DNA from: DAOTVX01 sp034436015
GTDB taxonomy: Bacteria; Chloroflexota; Anaerolineae; Anaerolineales; Villigracilaceae
NCBI GenBank assembly: GCA_034436015.1
Contig: DAOTWG010000010.1
Location: forward strand, 173,828-237,827
Direction of reading: 5' to 3'
Length of the DNA: 64,000 nucleotides
In this document: positions 24,713 through 32,627 of the stretch, one piece after another
Layout of the letters: the number at the start of each line of letters is the position of its first letter
How positions within the stretch are numbered: position 1 is the stretch's first letter
The notes under the pieces: generated by a model
Told to the model about the DNA's origin: nothing
What the model saw: only the letters and a program-made list of their open reading frames with translations
The model's database searches: none
Program-made: the position numbers and the translations under genes

Positions 24713-26200
24713 TTACTGAAGAAGGTCAAGCACGTTGGTCTGGAACGTGTTCTGGGCATCTGCGAGTAGTTTCGCCACGTCCGCGTTCTTGTCGGTCACA
24801 ATCGTGCTGACCACCGGCCCCAAGATGCCATAGTAGTCCTGACCTGCAATCAGCGGCTCGAGCATGAACTGAGTCTGGCCCGAGACAACACTCTGCTGGA
24901 ACAGGTGATACTCGACCGGCAGGTTGCTGTATTGAGCCTCCAGCGCGGCTACCTGCGACTGGTAGGGATCCGTGTAGAGCGGAACGCTCGGTCCGCCAAC
25001 GACCGTGGTCGGATCCTTCTTGCCAGCCTCGTAGCGCGCTAAGATCTCACGAGGATCGAGTTGCGTCCAGATGCGGAAGTAAAAGGCCGCCTCAACCTGG
25101 TCAGGAGTGGCGCTCGCGCTGATCATGGCGACATCGCCGCCGACCAGCGAAACGCTCTTCCCGCTCGGGCCGGCCGGCAGCGGCGCAAAGGCAAACTGGC
25201 TCATATCCACATCGGCGAACGTCTGGCGAATCCAGATGAATTGATCGCTTGCCATCAAAGCCATGGCAGCATGTCCGGTCGCAAGCGCTTCGCCGTTCTT
25301 GGCCCAGTCATTCGCCTCCAGCGGCAGGACATCATACTTCCAGCGCAAGTCGTAAATCATCTTGAGCGCATTCAACATGGCCTCATTGTTGAAGCCGGCC
25401 TTGTACTTATCGCCCTCTTTATAAGCGATTTCGGTGTTCTTCAGACCGAAATCGTAGGCGATAATGGTCGTATGCCAACCGGCCGCTTTCGGATCGCCGA
25501 AGATGAACGTGAAGCCAGCGATGCCTGCATCGCGATTGGTAAGCGCCTGCGCCATGGTAGCCAGTTCATCCCAGTTGCGCGGCGGATGATCGAAGCCAGC
25601 TGCTTCCAACATCTTTTTATTGTAGGCCAGGCCCATGGCATATGCCTTCATGGGGATACCATAGATTTTCCCGTCCACCGTGACAATGCTCATAACCTGG
25701 GGGTTGAAGAGCTTATCCAGACCATTTACCTGGAAGTAAGGCGTCAGGTCAGCTGCTACGCCCTGGCTTACCATCTTGGACGGATCGGTCATGTAGACTT
25801 GGAAGAGCGTGGGAACCTGATTCGCGGCCACCAGCGCGGCAAAGGAATCCGGGTCGTAACGATAATCAGATGGTATGATCTTGACATTCGGATAGAGCGC
25901 CATGAAGCGCGCGGCTTGCTCTTCCCAGGCAGCCCGTAACTCCGGTTGCGAGTCAGGCGGAGCACCGGCAACAACTATTTCCACTTGTCGTCCACCCGCA
26001 ATTTGCACGGGCATCTGGATAACCGCTGGAATCGGCAACTCCTCGGTTGGCGCCGCCGGTGGCTCGGTCACCGCCTCCGTTGGGGCTTCGGTTGCCGTAG
26101 GCACGGGCGCGGGGGTTGGGGTGGCAGGAGCGCACGCGCTTAGCGCAAGAATGCCAAGCGCCAAGAGACTCATAAGCGAATATACACAATTTTTCTTCAT
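24713..26200 (-). CDS. Extracellular sugar-binding lipoprotein (ABC solute-binding protein)
   Basis: The 495-residue protein has a lipoprotein signal (lipobox LSAC, Cys23), then a TP/EAPTE-rich tether (~25-60). A type 1 solute-binding fold follows (IYGIPMKAYAMGLAYNKKMLEAAGF around residue 180). It delivers an oligosaccharide to the MalFG-like permeases. AAAAGGAG lies upstream of the ATG. It is the first gene of the six-gene operon reaching to 14913; a LacI-type operator lies 223 bases upstream in the shared divergent region. Substrate is inferred from the GH87 and GH65 neighbours. Confidence 0.93.
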   Translation of the reverse strand: MKKNCVYSLMSLLALGILALSACAPATPTPAPVPTATEAPTEAVTEPPAAPTEELPIPAVIQMPVQIAGGRQVEIVVAGAPPDSQPELRAAWEEQAARFMALYPNVKIIPSDYRYDPDSFAALVAANQVPTLFQVYMTDPSKMVSQGVAADLTPYFQVNGLDKLFNPQVMSIVTVDGKIYGIPMKAYAMGLAYNKKMLEAAGFDHPPRNWDELATMAQALTNRDAGIAGFTFIFGDPKAAGWHTTIIAYDFGLKNTEIAYKEGDKYKAGFNNEAMLNALKMIYDLRWKYDVLPLEANDWAKNGEALATGHAAMALMASDQFIWIRQTFADVDMSQFAFAPLPAGPSGKSVSLVGGDVAMISASATPDQVEAAFYFRIWTQLDPREILARYEAGKKDPTTVVGGPSVPLYTDPYQSQVAALEAQYSNLPVEYHLFQQSVVSGQTQFMLEPLIAGQDYYGILGPVVSTIVTDKNADVAKLLADAQNTFQTNVLDLLQ

Positions 26201-26304
26201 AGCGTTGCTCTTCTCCTTTTCAACAAATAGAGGTCAAACTTCTTCACAAAAAGGTTGAGACTTGCAGTTGCGAACGACCGGGGGCGTTTTTGTTTCCGTT
26301 CACA

Positions 26305-26314
26305 CACCTCCTTT
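26305..26314 (-). promoter_or_regulatory. Perfect Shine-Dalgarno sequence in the leader of the binding-protein gene
   Basis: Minus-strand AAAGGAGGTG lies 105 bases before the binding-protein ATG. It is followed closely by GTG codons. One GTG opens a 36-codon frame (VCERKQKRPRSF...) whose TGA overlaps the binding-protein ATG, so a coupled leader peptide is possible. The spacing to either GTG (1-3 bases) is shorter than ideal, so translation is uncertain. Confidence 0.35.
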
Positions 26315-26422
26315 CCTCGACACAGATTCCACGAAGAAGGCAAGAGACGACAAGCTGTTATCAGTATATAGAACAGACGGAGAGATAGAGTACAAATATA
26401 GTCCAGAATCCGTCTGAATACA

Positions 26423-26436
26423 GTTGAACGTTCAAC
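26423..26436. promoter_or_regulatory. LacI-type operator, divergent transporter/regulator region
   Basis: Perfect 14-bp palindrome GTTGAACGTTCAAC. The same sequence occurs at two other sites next to lacI and the first GH65 gene. Here it overlaps the -35 element of the plus-strand promoter and lies upstream of the minus-strand transporter/GH87 operon, so one bound repressor could act on both. Confidence 0.85.
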
Positions 26437-26452
26437 AAAAACGTGGTAGAAT
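26424..26452 (+). promoter_or_regulatory. Promoter of the NB-ARC/TPR regulator, overlapped by the operator
   Basis: TTGAAC (26424-26429) and TAGAAT (26447-26452) are 17 bases apart. The -35 is part of the operator palindrome. The ATG at 26473 follows after 20 bases without a clear Shine-Dalgarno sequence. Confidence 0.65.
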
Positions 26453-26472
26453 AAGAACAAATTGGTCTGGCT

Positions 26473-29166
26473 ATGGTTGCTCCGCATCGTCGTAAAACCG
26501 ACATGGAGCCGTGGGACGAGGAGCATGTCAAAGCCTTGCTTCGCTTCCCGCGTTTTCCAATACGCCTCCTCCAGCAAGAACCCTGGCAAAGCTGGATAAG
26601 CCAACGCGGGGGATTGAAAGCCGTTTATGATTACCTAAAAGAATATCCTTTGCCCCCAAGCCATCGCCGAATTCTCGACGTAGTGCTCTCCAACCCGGAA
26701 TCGGTATCCCATGTATACGCCGATCGTTTGCATATCAGTCGCGCCACCTATTTTTACCAGTTGCGTCAGTTGATTCCGGTGCTCGTTCAAGCGCTCAACG
26801 AATGGCAAAGCGAAAGTAAGTCCGCATCCCTGAACGCCAACGAGAGTATTTTTCCCCTTCGACCTGTCCTGCCTGTTCCTGTCACGTCGCTGGTTGGCGC
26901 AGAAAGATTGCTTCAAGCGCTCGAAGGGTGTTTACAACGAGAAGACGTACATCTACTTACTCTGCTAGGGCCCGGTGGAATTGGAAAAACCCGCCTGGCC
27001 ATCGAGATAGCGCACCGTTTGCGCGAACACTTCAACGATCAGATTTGCTTTGTCGACCTATCGACGTTACGCGAGCCATCGGCGGTAGCCACGCTTATCG
27101 CGCAATCCCTGGGGTTGAAACAAACCAGCGTAGAAGCCCTCAAGCATTACCTGCGCCATCGCTCGTTCCTGTTAATCTTGGACAATTTTGAACATCTCTT
27201 GCCAGCGCGCACGTTGATCGCAGAATTGTTATCCACAGCGCCGCGGCTGAAGATTCTGGTCACCAGCCGCGCCTCTCTTCACCTTTACGGAGAGCATGAG
27301 CTTGTGGTTCCTCCCTTACCCTTGCCATCGGAAGGGCAAGATGCCGAATCGGCCGCCCGGTCGCCGGCAGTATTGCTCTTTGTTCAACGCGCGCAAGAGG
27401 TAAATCCCGCCTTTGCTCTCACGAAGGAGAATCTTTCCGCCATCATCGAGCTGTGCCGGCAAATGGAGGGGATCCCGCTGGCCATTGAATGGGTTGCTTT
27501 CCAAGCTAAGTACTTTTCGCCTCAGGCCTTGTTAGTGCGTCTGGCAAACACACCTCGCATCGAATTCCTGAGTCAAACTCCTAAACGTTTGCTGCCGTCG
27601 CACCAGCAAACGATGCGCCACCTTCTTGATTGGAGTTACAACCTGCTCAGCGATGAGTTGAAAACTCTCCTCAATCGGCTGGCCGTTTTTCCAGATAGCT
27701 TTACCCTGGAAGCGGCGGAGGCCGTTTGTAATCTGCCAGCGTCTTTTGACGTCGCAGGAGGATTGGTCACTCTAATCGATCAAAGCCTGCTCACCCAAGA
27801 GGCAACTGCCCCCTCGGAAGAAACCCGTTTCCACATGTCCGGTTTTTTACGAGAATACGCTCTCGAGAAATTGAGAAGCAAGAAAGAAGTGCGCTCATAC
27901 TATCACGCTCATGCAAATTACTATCTCCATCTCGCCGAAATATTTGCTTCCTCTCCAGAGACAGGGGATCTCGAGGCAACGATAGCGCAATTAAATCGCG
28001 AGTATACGAATCTCAGGGCTGCCATTCAATGGGCAATTGAGGAGGAAAAAACCGAATTGGCATTGCGTTTTACAGTTGCCATCTGGGATTATTGGCGTAA
28101 CTGGGGTAACCCCCAGGAGGGGCGTCTGTTCACCCAAAGGGCTTTGGAGCACAGCAACAATCTATCGTCCATCCGCGCACAAGCATTGCGCCAGATCGGT
28201 TGGCTGGCCTGCGATTGGGGAGACGCCACCACCATGCTCTGGGCTTTTCAAAACAGTCTGGAAATCGCAGAAGCCTTACAAGATCAGGCCGGAATCGGTT
28301 TGGCTTTGCAAGGACTAGGAGAATTGGCCCGCCTGCAGGGACATTGGAAGCTCGCTCGTGCTCATTTCCAGAAATGTCTTGCTATTTTCAATAAGTTAAA
28401 GGATCCAAGCCGGATGGCTCAATCCTTGACATTTCTTGGGCGGCTGGAGTTCAGCATGGGCAACTTAAGACAGGCAGAAGCCTATTTACAAGAAAGCCTG
28501 ATGCTATCGCAGGACACCATGAACTGGCGCGAAACAACCTCTGCCCGTGTCTTCTTAGGACAGGTGTTGTTCCACCAAGAACGCCTCAAAGAGGCAACTG
28601 TGGTCCTAGAGCAAAGCTTGCGCTCGAATCGCGTGTGCAACATAGAACGAGATTTACATTGCGCGCTGGCGTTGCACTACCTTGGCGAGATTGCGCTCTT
28701 CCAAGATGACAACTATGTTCACGCGCGCGAGATGATTGAGCAAAGTCTGTATATCAGCAAATCCAATGGCTACAACAGTTGCCTGGAATTGAACTATGCC
28801 GCCCTGGCTTTGCTCGCTCTTCGGTGTAACGACCTAGAGAACGCGATATTATGGTTGCGTGAATGTTTACTCCTGCAGGAATCCCTCAAAGAGCCTTGGC
28901 GTTCCGCCGCCTTGTTAGAAATGACGGCCGCCTTACTGGCGCAGCGAAGCGAATCGCTGGGAGCAGCGCGTCTGTACGGCATTGCTGCATCCTTGCGCTC
29001 TTCGTGGAAACTCTCCCCTATGCCCGTGTACCGTTCCTTACACGCCGCCTGTATAAACAGACTCAAGGAAAGCCTCAGCGCCCAAACACTGGAGGATGTT
29101 TGGCATGCCGGACAAACATTATCACCGGATCAGGCCATTACCTACGCGTTGCGCTGCCTGGAATAA
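26473..29166 (+). CDS. NB-ARC (STAND) ATPase regulator with N-terminal winged-helix-like and C-terminal TPR domains
   Basis: This 897-residue cytosolic protein belongs to the STAND family of signal-transduction ATPases. An N-terminal helical segment (~45-110) contains ADRLHISRATYFYQLRQL, which reads like a DNA-binding helix-turn-helix. The NB-ARC core has a Walker A (GPGGIGKTRLA, ~residue 170), a Walker B (LLILDNFEH), ILVTSRA and IPLAIEW. A winged-helix region precedes about ten TPR-like repeats (~500-890) that usually bind an inducer or partner. It is divergent from the sugar-uptake/GH87 operon, and its promoter is overlapped by the LacI-type operator, so it is a plausible activator under repressor control. 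MalT is a well-known analogue in maltose regulons, but this protein lacks MalT's C-terminal LuxR domain. Confidence 0.85.
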   Translation: MVAPHRRKTDMEPWDEEHVKALLRFPRFPIRLLQQEPWQSWISQRGGLKAVYDYLKEYPLPPSHRRILDVVLSNPESVSHVYADRLHISRATYFYQLRQLIPVLVQALNEWQSESKSASLNANESIFPLRPVLPVPVTSLVGAERLLQALEGCLQREDVHLLTLLGPGGIGKTRLAIEIAHRLREHFNDQICFVDLSTLREPSAVATLIAQSLGLKQTSVEALKHYLRHRSFLLILDNFEHLLPARTLIAELLSTAPRLKILVTSRASLHLYGEHELVVPPLPLPSEGQDAESAARSPAVLLFVQRAQEVNPAFALTKENLSAIIELCRQMEGIPLAIEWVAFQAKYFSPQALLVRLANTPRIEFLSQTPKRLLPSHQQTMRHLLDWSYNLLSDELKTLLNRLAVFPDSFTLEAAEAVCNLPASFDVAGGLVTLIDQSLLTQEATAPSEETRFHMSGFLREYALEKLRSKKEVRSYYHAHANYYLHLAEIFASSPETGDLEATIAQLNREYTNLRAAIQWAIEEEKTELALRFTVAIWDYWRNWGNPQEGRLFTQRALEHSNNLSSIRAQALRQIGWLACDWGDATTMLWAFQNSLEIAEALQDQAGIGLALQGLGELARLQGHWKLARAHFQKCLAIFNKLKDPSRMAQSLTFLGRLEFSMGNLRQAEAYLQESLMLSQDTMNWRETTSARVFLGQVLFHQERLKEATVVLEQSLRSNRVCNIERDLHCALALHYLGEIALFQDDNYVHAREMIEQSLYISKSNGYNSCLELNYAALALLALRCNDLENAILWLRECLLLQESLKEPWRSAALLEMTAALLAQRSESLGAARLYGIAASLRSSWKLSPMPVYRSLHAACINRLKESLSAQTLEDVWHAGQTLSPDQAITYALRCLE

Positions 29167-29170
29167 TCGC

Positions 29171-29199
29171 TTGACAAACGACCTTTCGTGTGGGATAAT
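29171..29199 (+). promoter_or_regulatory. Promoter of lacI-GH65-pgmB operon
   Basis: Consensus TTGACA (29171-29176) and GATAAT (29194-29199) are 17 bases apart. The operator palindrome begins 4 bases later, over the expected transcription start, which predicts autorepression. Confidence 0.85.
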
Positions 29200-29203
29200 T
29201 TAA

Positions 29204-29223
29204 TTTGTTGAACGTTCAACAAA
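29204..29223. promoter_or_regulatory. LacI-type operator over the lacI transcription start
   Basis: A perfect 20-bp palindrome, TTTGTTGAACGTTCAACAAA, the longest of the three copies. It sits just after the -10 box and before the lacI ATG at 29235. Confidence 0.92.
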
Positions 29224-29234
29224 GGAAATCGTTT

Positions 29235-30242
29235 ATGGGCGTCACGATCATTGATGTTGCAAAAGAAGCCGGCGTTTCGCGCACCACTGTTTCGAACGTT
29301 TTCAACAACCGCGCGAAATGCTCCGAGGAGACTCGTCTGGCTGTATTAGCGGCAGCCAGAAAACTGGGATATAAGCCCAATCTGGTAGCCAAGGCGCTCA
29401 TCACCAATCGCACGCGGCTGATCGGTGTTATCCTTCCCTCCTACATAGATAAAAACACTCTGACCAGCAGCCCTTTCTATAACATCATCATCGACGGCAT
29501 TTACGCCACCCTGCGTCAGGAAATCTATTACGACCTGATTATTTTCTCGGTTTCCGACCAGAGCGGCCTGGCGCAGGTCAGCGATTGGATTGACGCTCGC
29601 CGGGTGGATGGCCTTCTTGCCATTGGCGAATACGCGCCTGACTTCCTCAAAGACCTAGATTCAAAGGGAATCCCCGTTGTCTTTATTGATAATTACGCGC
29701 CCGCATCCTATGCTCATCTCTCCTACGTGAATTCGGATGATGGCACCGGAGGATACCTGGCCACACAGCGCCTGATCGCGGGAAATTACCGCAAGATCGC
29801 CTTGTGCTCCGTCGCCTTCCATAGTCCGCTCATGCAAAAACGTTATGATGGGTACAAGAAGGCAATTCGAGAGGCCGGCTACGAGGAATACCTCTTCGAG
29901 AAGAATGGCCTTCCGTTCGAAGTCGGCCTACAACTAGGAGAAACGCTACTGGCGCGCCGGTTGGATGCCGCCTTTTGTACCGAAGATATGTTAGCCATTG
30001 GTCTGTTGCACGCCCTGTTGCAACGAGGAATTCGGGTTGGCGCCGACTTTGGTTTGATCGGCTTCGACAATATTCTCTTCAGCCAACAAATCTACCCACC
30101 GTTGACCACAATAGATCAGAACATCTTCGAAAAAGGAGAGGCGGCAACCAGGATGCTGCTCGATATCCTCCATGAAAAAACATCGGCTGGTAGTCGCCTG
30201 ATCTTGCCCGTGCACCTTATCGAGCGCGCAACTGTTCGCTAA
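29235..30242 (+). CDS. LacI-family transcriptional repressor of the alpha-glucan locus
   Basis: The 335-residue regulator has an N-terminal LacI HTH (IIDVAKEAGVSRTTVSNVFNN) with the hinge helix region near NLVAKALITNRT, followed by a PBP1-type sugar-sensing domain (residues ~60-335; IGVILPS, VDGLLAIGE, GLIGFDNILFSQQIYPPLTTI). The start at MGVTIIDV with an AAGGAAA upstream is preferred to codons inside the operator. It probably binds the three palindromes with the GTTGAACGTTCAAC core in this locus and controls itself, the GH65 genes, the NB-ARC regulator and perhaps the transport/GH87 operon. The inducer is unknown; nigerose or beta-glucose-1-phosphate is a guess from context. Confidence 0.93.
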   Translation: MGVTIIDVAKEAGVSRTTVSNVFNNRAKCSEETRLAVLAAARKLGYKPNLVAKALITNRTRLIGVILPSYIDKNTLTSSPFYNIIIDGIYATLRQEIYYDLIIFSVSDQSGLAQVSDWIDARRVDGLLAIGEYAPDFLKDLDSKGIPVVFIDNYAPASYAHLSYVNSDDGTGGYLATQRLIAGNYRKIALCSVAFHSPLMQKRYDGYKKAIREAGYEEYLFEKNGLPFEVGLQLGETLLARRLDAAFCTEDMLAIGLLHALLQRGIRVGADFGLIGFDNILFSQQIYPPLTTIDQNIFEKGEAATRMLLDILHEKTSAGSRLILPVHLIERATVR

Positions 30243-30289
30243 CTTTTTACGTCATCCCTGCCCAGTGTTTCTTCTTGTTTCTGGATTTA

Positions 30290-30305
30290 TGTTGAACGTT
30301 CAACA
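30290..30305. promoter_or_regulatory. LacI-type operator between lacI and the first GH65 gene
   Basis: A perfect 16-bp palindrome, TGTTGAACGTTCAACA, 22 bases before the GH65 ATG. No strong promoter elements are visible beside it, so it may serve as an auxiliary operator for looping or as a roadblock within the lacI operon. Confidence 0.85.
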
Positions 30306-30327
30306 AGACCTCGTGGGAGTGTTCATC

Positions 30328-32613
30328 ATGGCCAAAACGGGTAGTCGTTACTTGTCTCCTCATCCCTGGAAAATCATCGAAGAAGGGTTTCACCCCGAAA
30401 AAAGCAAAACATCCGAATCGATTTTCTCTCTTGGAAACGAGTATCAAGGCGTGCGAGGGTTCTTCGAGGAGGGCTATTCTGGCGAAAGTTTGATCGGCTG
30501 CTACCTGAACGGCATTTACGAAGAACGCTATTTGCGGGAACCGAGCGCCTATAAGGGCATTTCCAACCGCCTTTGCTTCATGGTAAACACTGCCAATTGG
30601 CTCTACACGCGCTTAGAGGTGGATGGCGAACGCCTCGACCTAGCAAGTAGCAAGGTTTCCTCTTTTCGGCGGGAACTCGACCTTAAAACCGGCCAGTTGA
30701 GTCGCGAACTTATCTGGGAAACCGGTTCCGGCAAGCGGCTGCGAGTGGTGTTTTCTCGTTTGCTCAGCATGCAGGTCAAGGAATTGGCGCTACAGCGAAT
30801 CAGCATCACCCCTTTGAACTTTTCCGGCCAGTTGACGCTTACACTCGGTGTGGATTTTTCAAAACTACATCGTTCCTTCCAAGAAAATTTCTGGATATGC
30901 CCACGTAAAAGCGAGAACGCGATTCTCGGAGTTAGTAGAAATCTCCGCCACAAATTGTTTGTCGGCTTCCACATTAGCCCACCCCTCCCTAAAGAAGCGC
31001 ACTTGCTCGAAAACGAACAACTCGTAGGCTGGCAGTTCCCGCTCGCACTCCTTCAGGAACGCGAGGAAACCATCGAAAAACTAAATGTCCTTTACACGCC
31101 GCGCGCTTCCACCTCTTCGGAAGCCGCAACCTGGGAAGATGGGATGACTTTGCTCGAGACACATCAAGGTCTGAGGTATGCGACTGCCCTCCAGCAGAAT
31201 ACGGACGACTGGGAATATTTCTGGGAGCAGTTCGACATCATCATCAATGGCGACGCCGAAATTCAACAAGGGATTCGCTTTTGCATCTTTCAGTTGCGAC
31301 AAACCTACCGCGGCCTGTCAAACGGTGCCAACATTGGCGCCAAAGGATTGACCGGGGAAGGATATAACGGCAATGTCTTCTGGGACACGGAAATCTATTG
31401 CCTGCCCTTCTATCTTTTTCACAACACAGCCGCCGCCAAATCGCTGCTGGATTTTCGCTACAACACCTTGCCCCAAGCCATCCAACGCGCCCAACAACTC
31501 GATTGCGAGGGCGCCTGCTACCCCGTAGCAACCATTGACGGTACAGAAAGCTGCACACTCTGGCAACATGCAAGTTTACAATTCCAACCCACAACCTCCG
31601 TCGCCTACGCTATCGGCCACTATGTTCGGGTCAGTGGCGATAACGAATACCTTTACTCCAAAGGCGCAGAAATTCTGATTCAGATTTGCCGTTTCCTGGC
31701 CAGCCGCGGTCAGTGGTCGCCGCGTCGAGGACAGTTCGGTTACTACGCCGTCATGGGACCGGACGAATTCCATATGATGGTCAACCATAATTGCTACACG
31801 AATTGGATGGCAAAGAAGACTTTTGAATACACCCTGACTGTTCTGGAGGAAATGAGCAGAGCCCACCCCGGACAGTACAACTCCCTGCTTCATGCATTGA
31901 ACTGTTCCGCCGCCGAGCTGGAAAAATGGCGCGAGATGGCCGAAAAGATGATCTTGCCGCGCGACCCCGCCACCGGAATCTACGAGCAACACGAGGGCTT
32001 TTTCGACCTTCCCCATATTGATGTTGACTCCATCCCGCAAGAAGATTTTCCCCTCTATCATCACTGGTCCTACGATCGCATTTACCGCTACGACATGATC
32101 AAGCAACCCGACGTATTGATGTTTATGTTCCTGTACAGCCATTGTTTCTCCCTGGAGGAAAAGCGCGTCAATTACGAGTACTACGAACCACGTTGCATCC
32201 ACGAATCCTCCCTATCCCCTGCTATACACTCTATTCTAGCCGCGGAATTGGGACGCATAGACGAGGCACTCGACTTGTTCCGCTTTGCCGCCCGCCTCGA
32301 CCTGGATGACTATAACCACAATACCGACGAAGGTCTGCACACCACATCATTGGCCGCGGCCTGGATGAATATCGTCTACGGTTTCGGCGGGATGCGCTCC
32401 GACGGCGAAGTGCTCTCGTTCCGTCCTGTCATTCCGCCGACCTGGCAAAGCTATCGTTTCCAGGTGCTCTATCGTGGCTCGCTTATCCGAGTAGAAGTCT
32501 CCCAAAAATGGGCTCGCTTTCGCGTGGTAGAGGGCTCACCTGTGCTGCTAGATATCGCCGGCAGAATCGATACCGTCGGCAAGGATGGCGTGGAACGTCC
32601 CATGCCGCTCTAG
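30328..32613 (+). CDS. GH65-family disaccharide phosphorylase, first copy
   Basis: This 761-residue cytosolic enzyme has the GH65 order: N-terminal beta-sandwich (~1-260), linker, (alpha/alpha)6 barrel and C-terminal beta-jelly. The general acid is Glu480 in GPDEFHMMVNHNCYTN; the phosphate-site IKQPDV and HESSLSP blocks are present. GH65 phosphorylases invert the bond and release beta-glucose-1-phosphate from maltose, trehalose, kojibiose, nigerose or similar. No signal peptide. GGGAG lies 8 bases before the ATG; an operator lies in the leader. With two GH87 enzymes and beta-phosphoglucomutase nearby, nigerose or nigero-oligosaccharides are the likely substrates. Its loop differs clearly from the second GH65, so the two probably differ in specificity. 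Confidence 0.9.
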   Translation: MAKTGSRYLSPHPWKIIEEGFHPEKSKTSESIFSLGNEYQGVRGFFEEGYSGESLIGCYLNGIYEERYLREPSAYKGISNRLCFMVNTANWLYTRLEVDGERLDLASSKVSSFRRELDLKTGQLSRELIWETGSGKRLRVVFSRLLSMQVKELALQRISITPLNFSGQLTLTLGVDFSKLHRSFQENFWICPRKSENAILGVSRNLRHKLFVGFHISPPLPKEAHLLENEQLVGWQFPLALLQEREETIEKLNVLYTPRASTSSEAATWEDGMTLLETHQGLRYATALQQNTDDWEYFWEQFDIIINGDAEIQQGIRFCIFQLRQTYRGLSNGANIGAKGLTGEGYNGNVFWDTEIYCLPFYLFHNTAAAKSLLDFRYNTLPQAIQRAQQLDCEGACYPVATIDGTESCTLWQHASLQFQPTTSVAYAIGHYVRVSGDNEYLYSKGAEILIQICRFLASRGQWSPRRGQFGYYAVMGPDEFHMMVNHNCYTNWMAKKTFEYTLTVLEEMSRAHPGQYNSLLHALNCSAAELEKWREMAEKMILPRDPATGIYEQHEGFFDLPHIDVDSIPQEDFPLYHHWSYDRIYRYDMIKQPDVLMFMFLYSHCFSLEEKRVNYEYYEPRCIHESSLSPAIHSILAAELGRIDEALDLFRFAARLDLDDYNHNTDEGLHTTSLAAAWMNIVYGFGGMRSDGEVLSFRPVIPPTWQSYRFQVLYRGSLIRVEVSQKWARFRVVEGSPVLLDIAGRIDTVGKDGVERPMPL

Positions 32614-32627
32614 CCCTGGGAGTCGCT

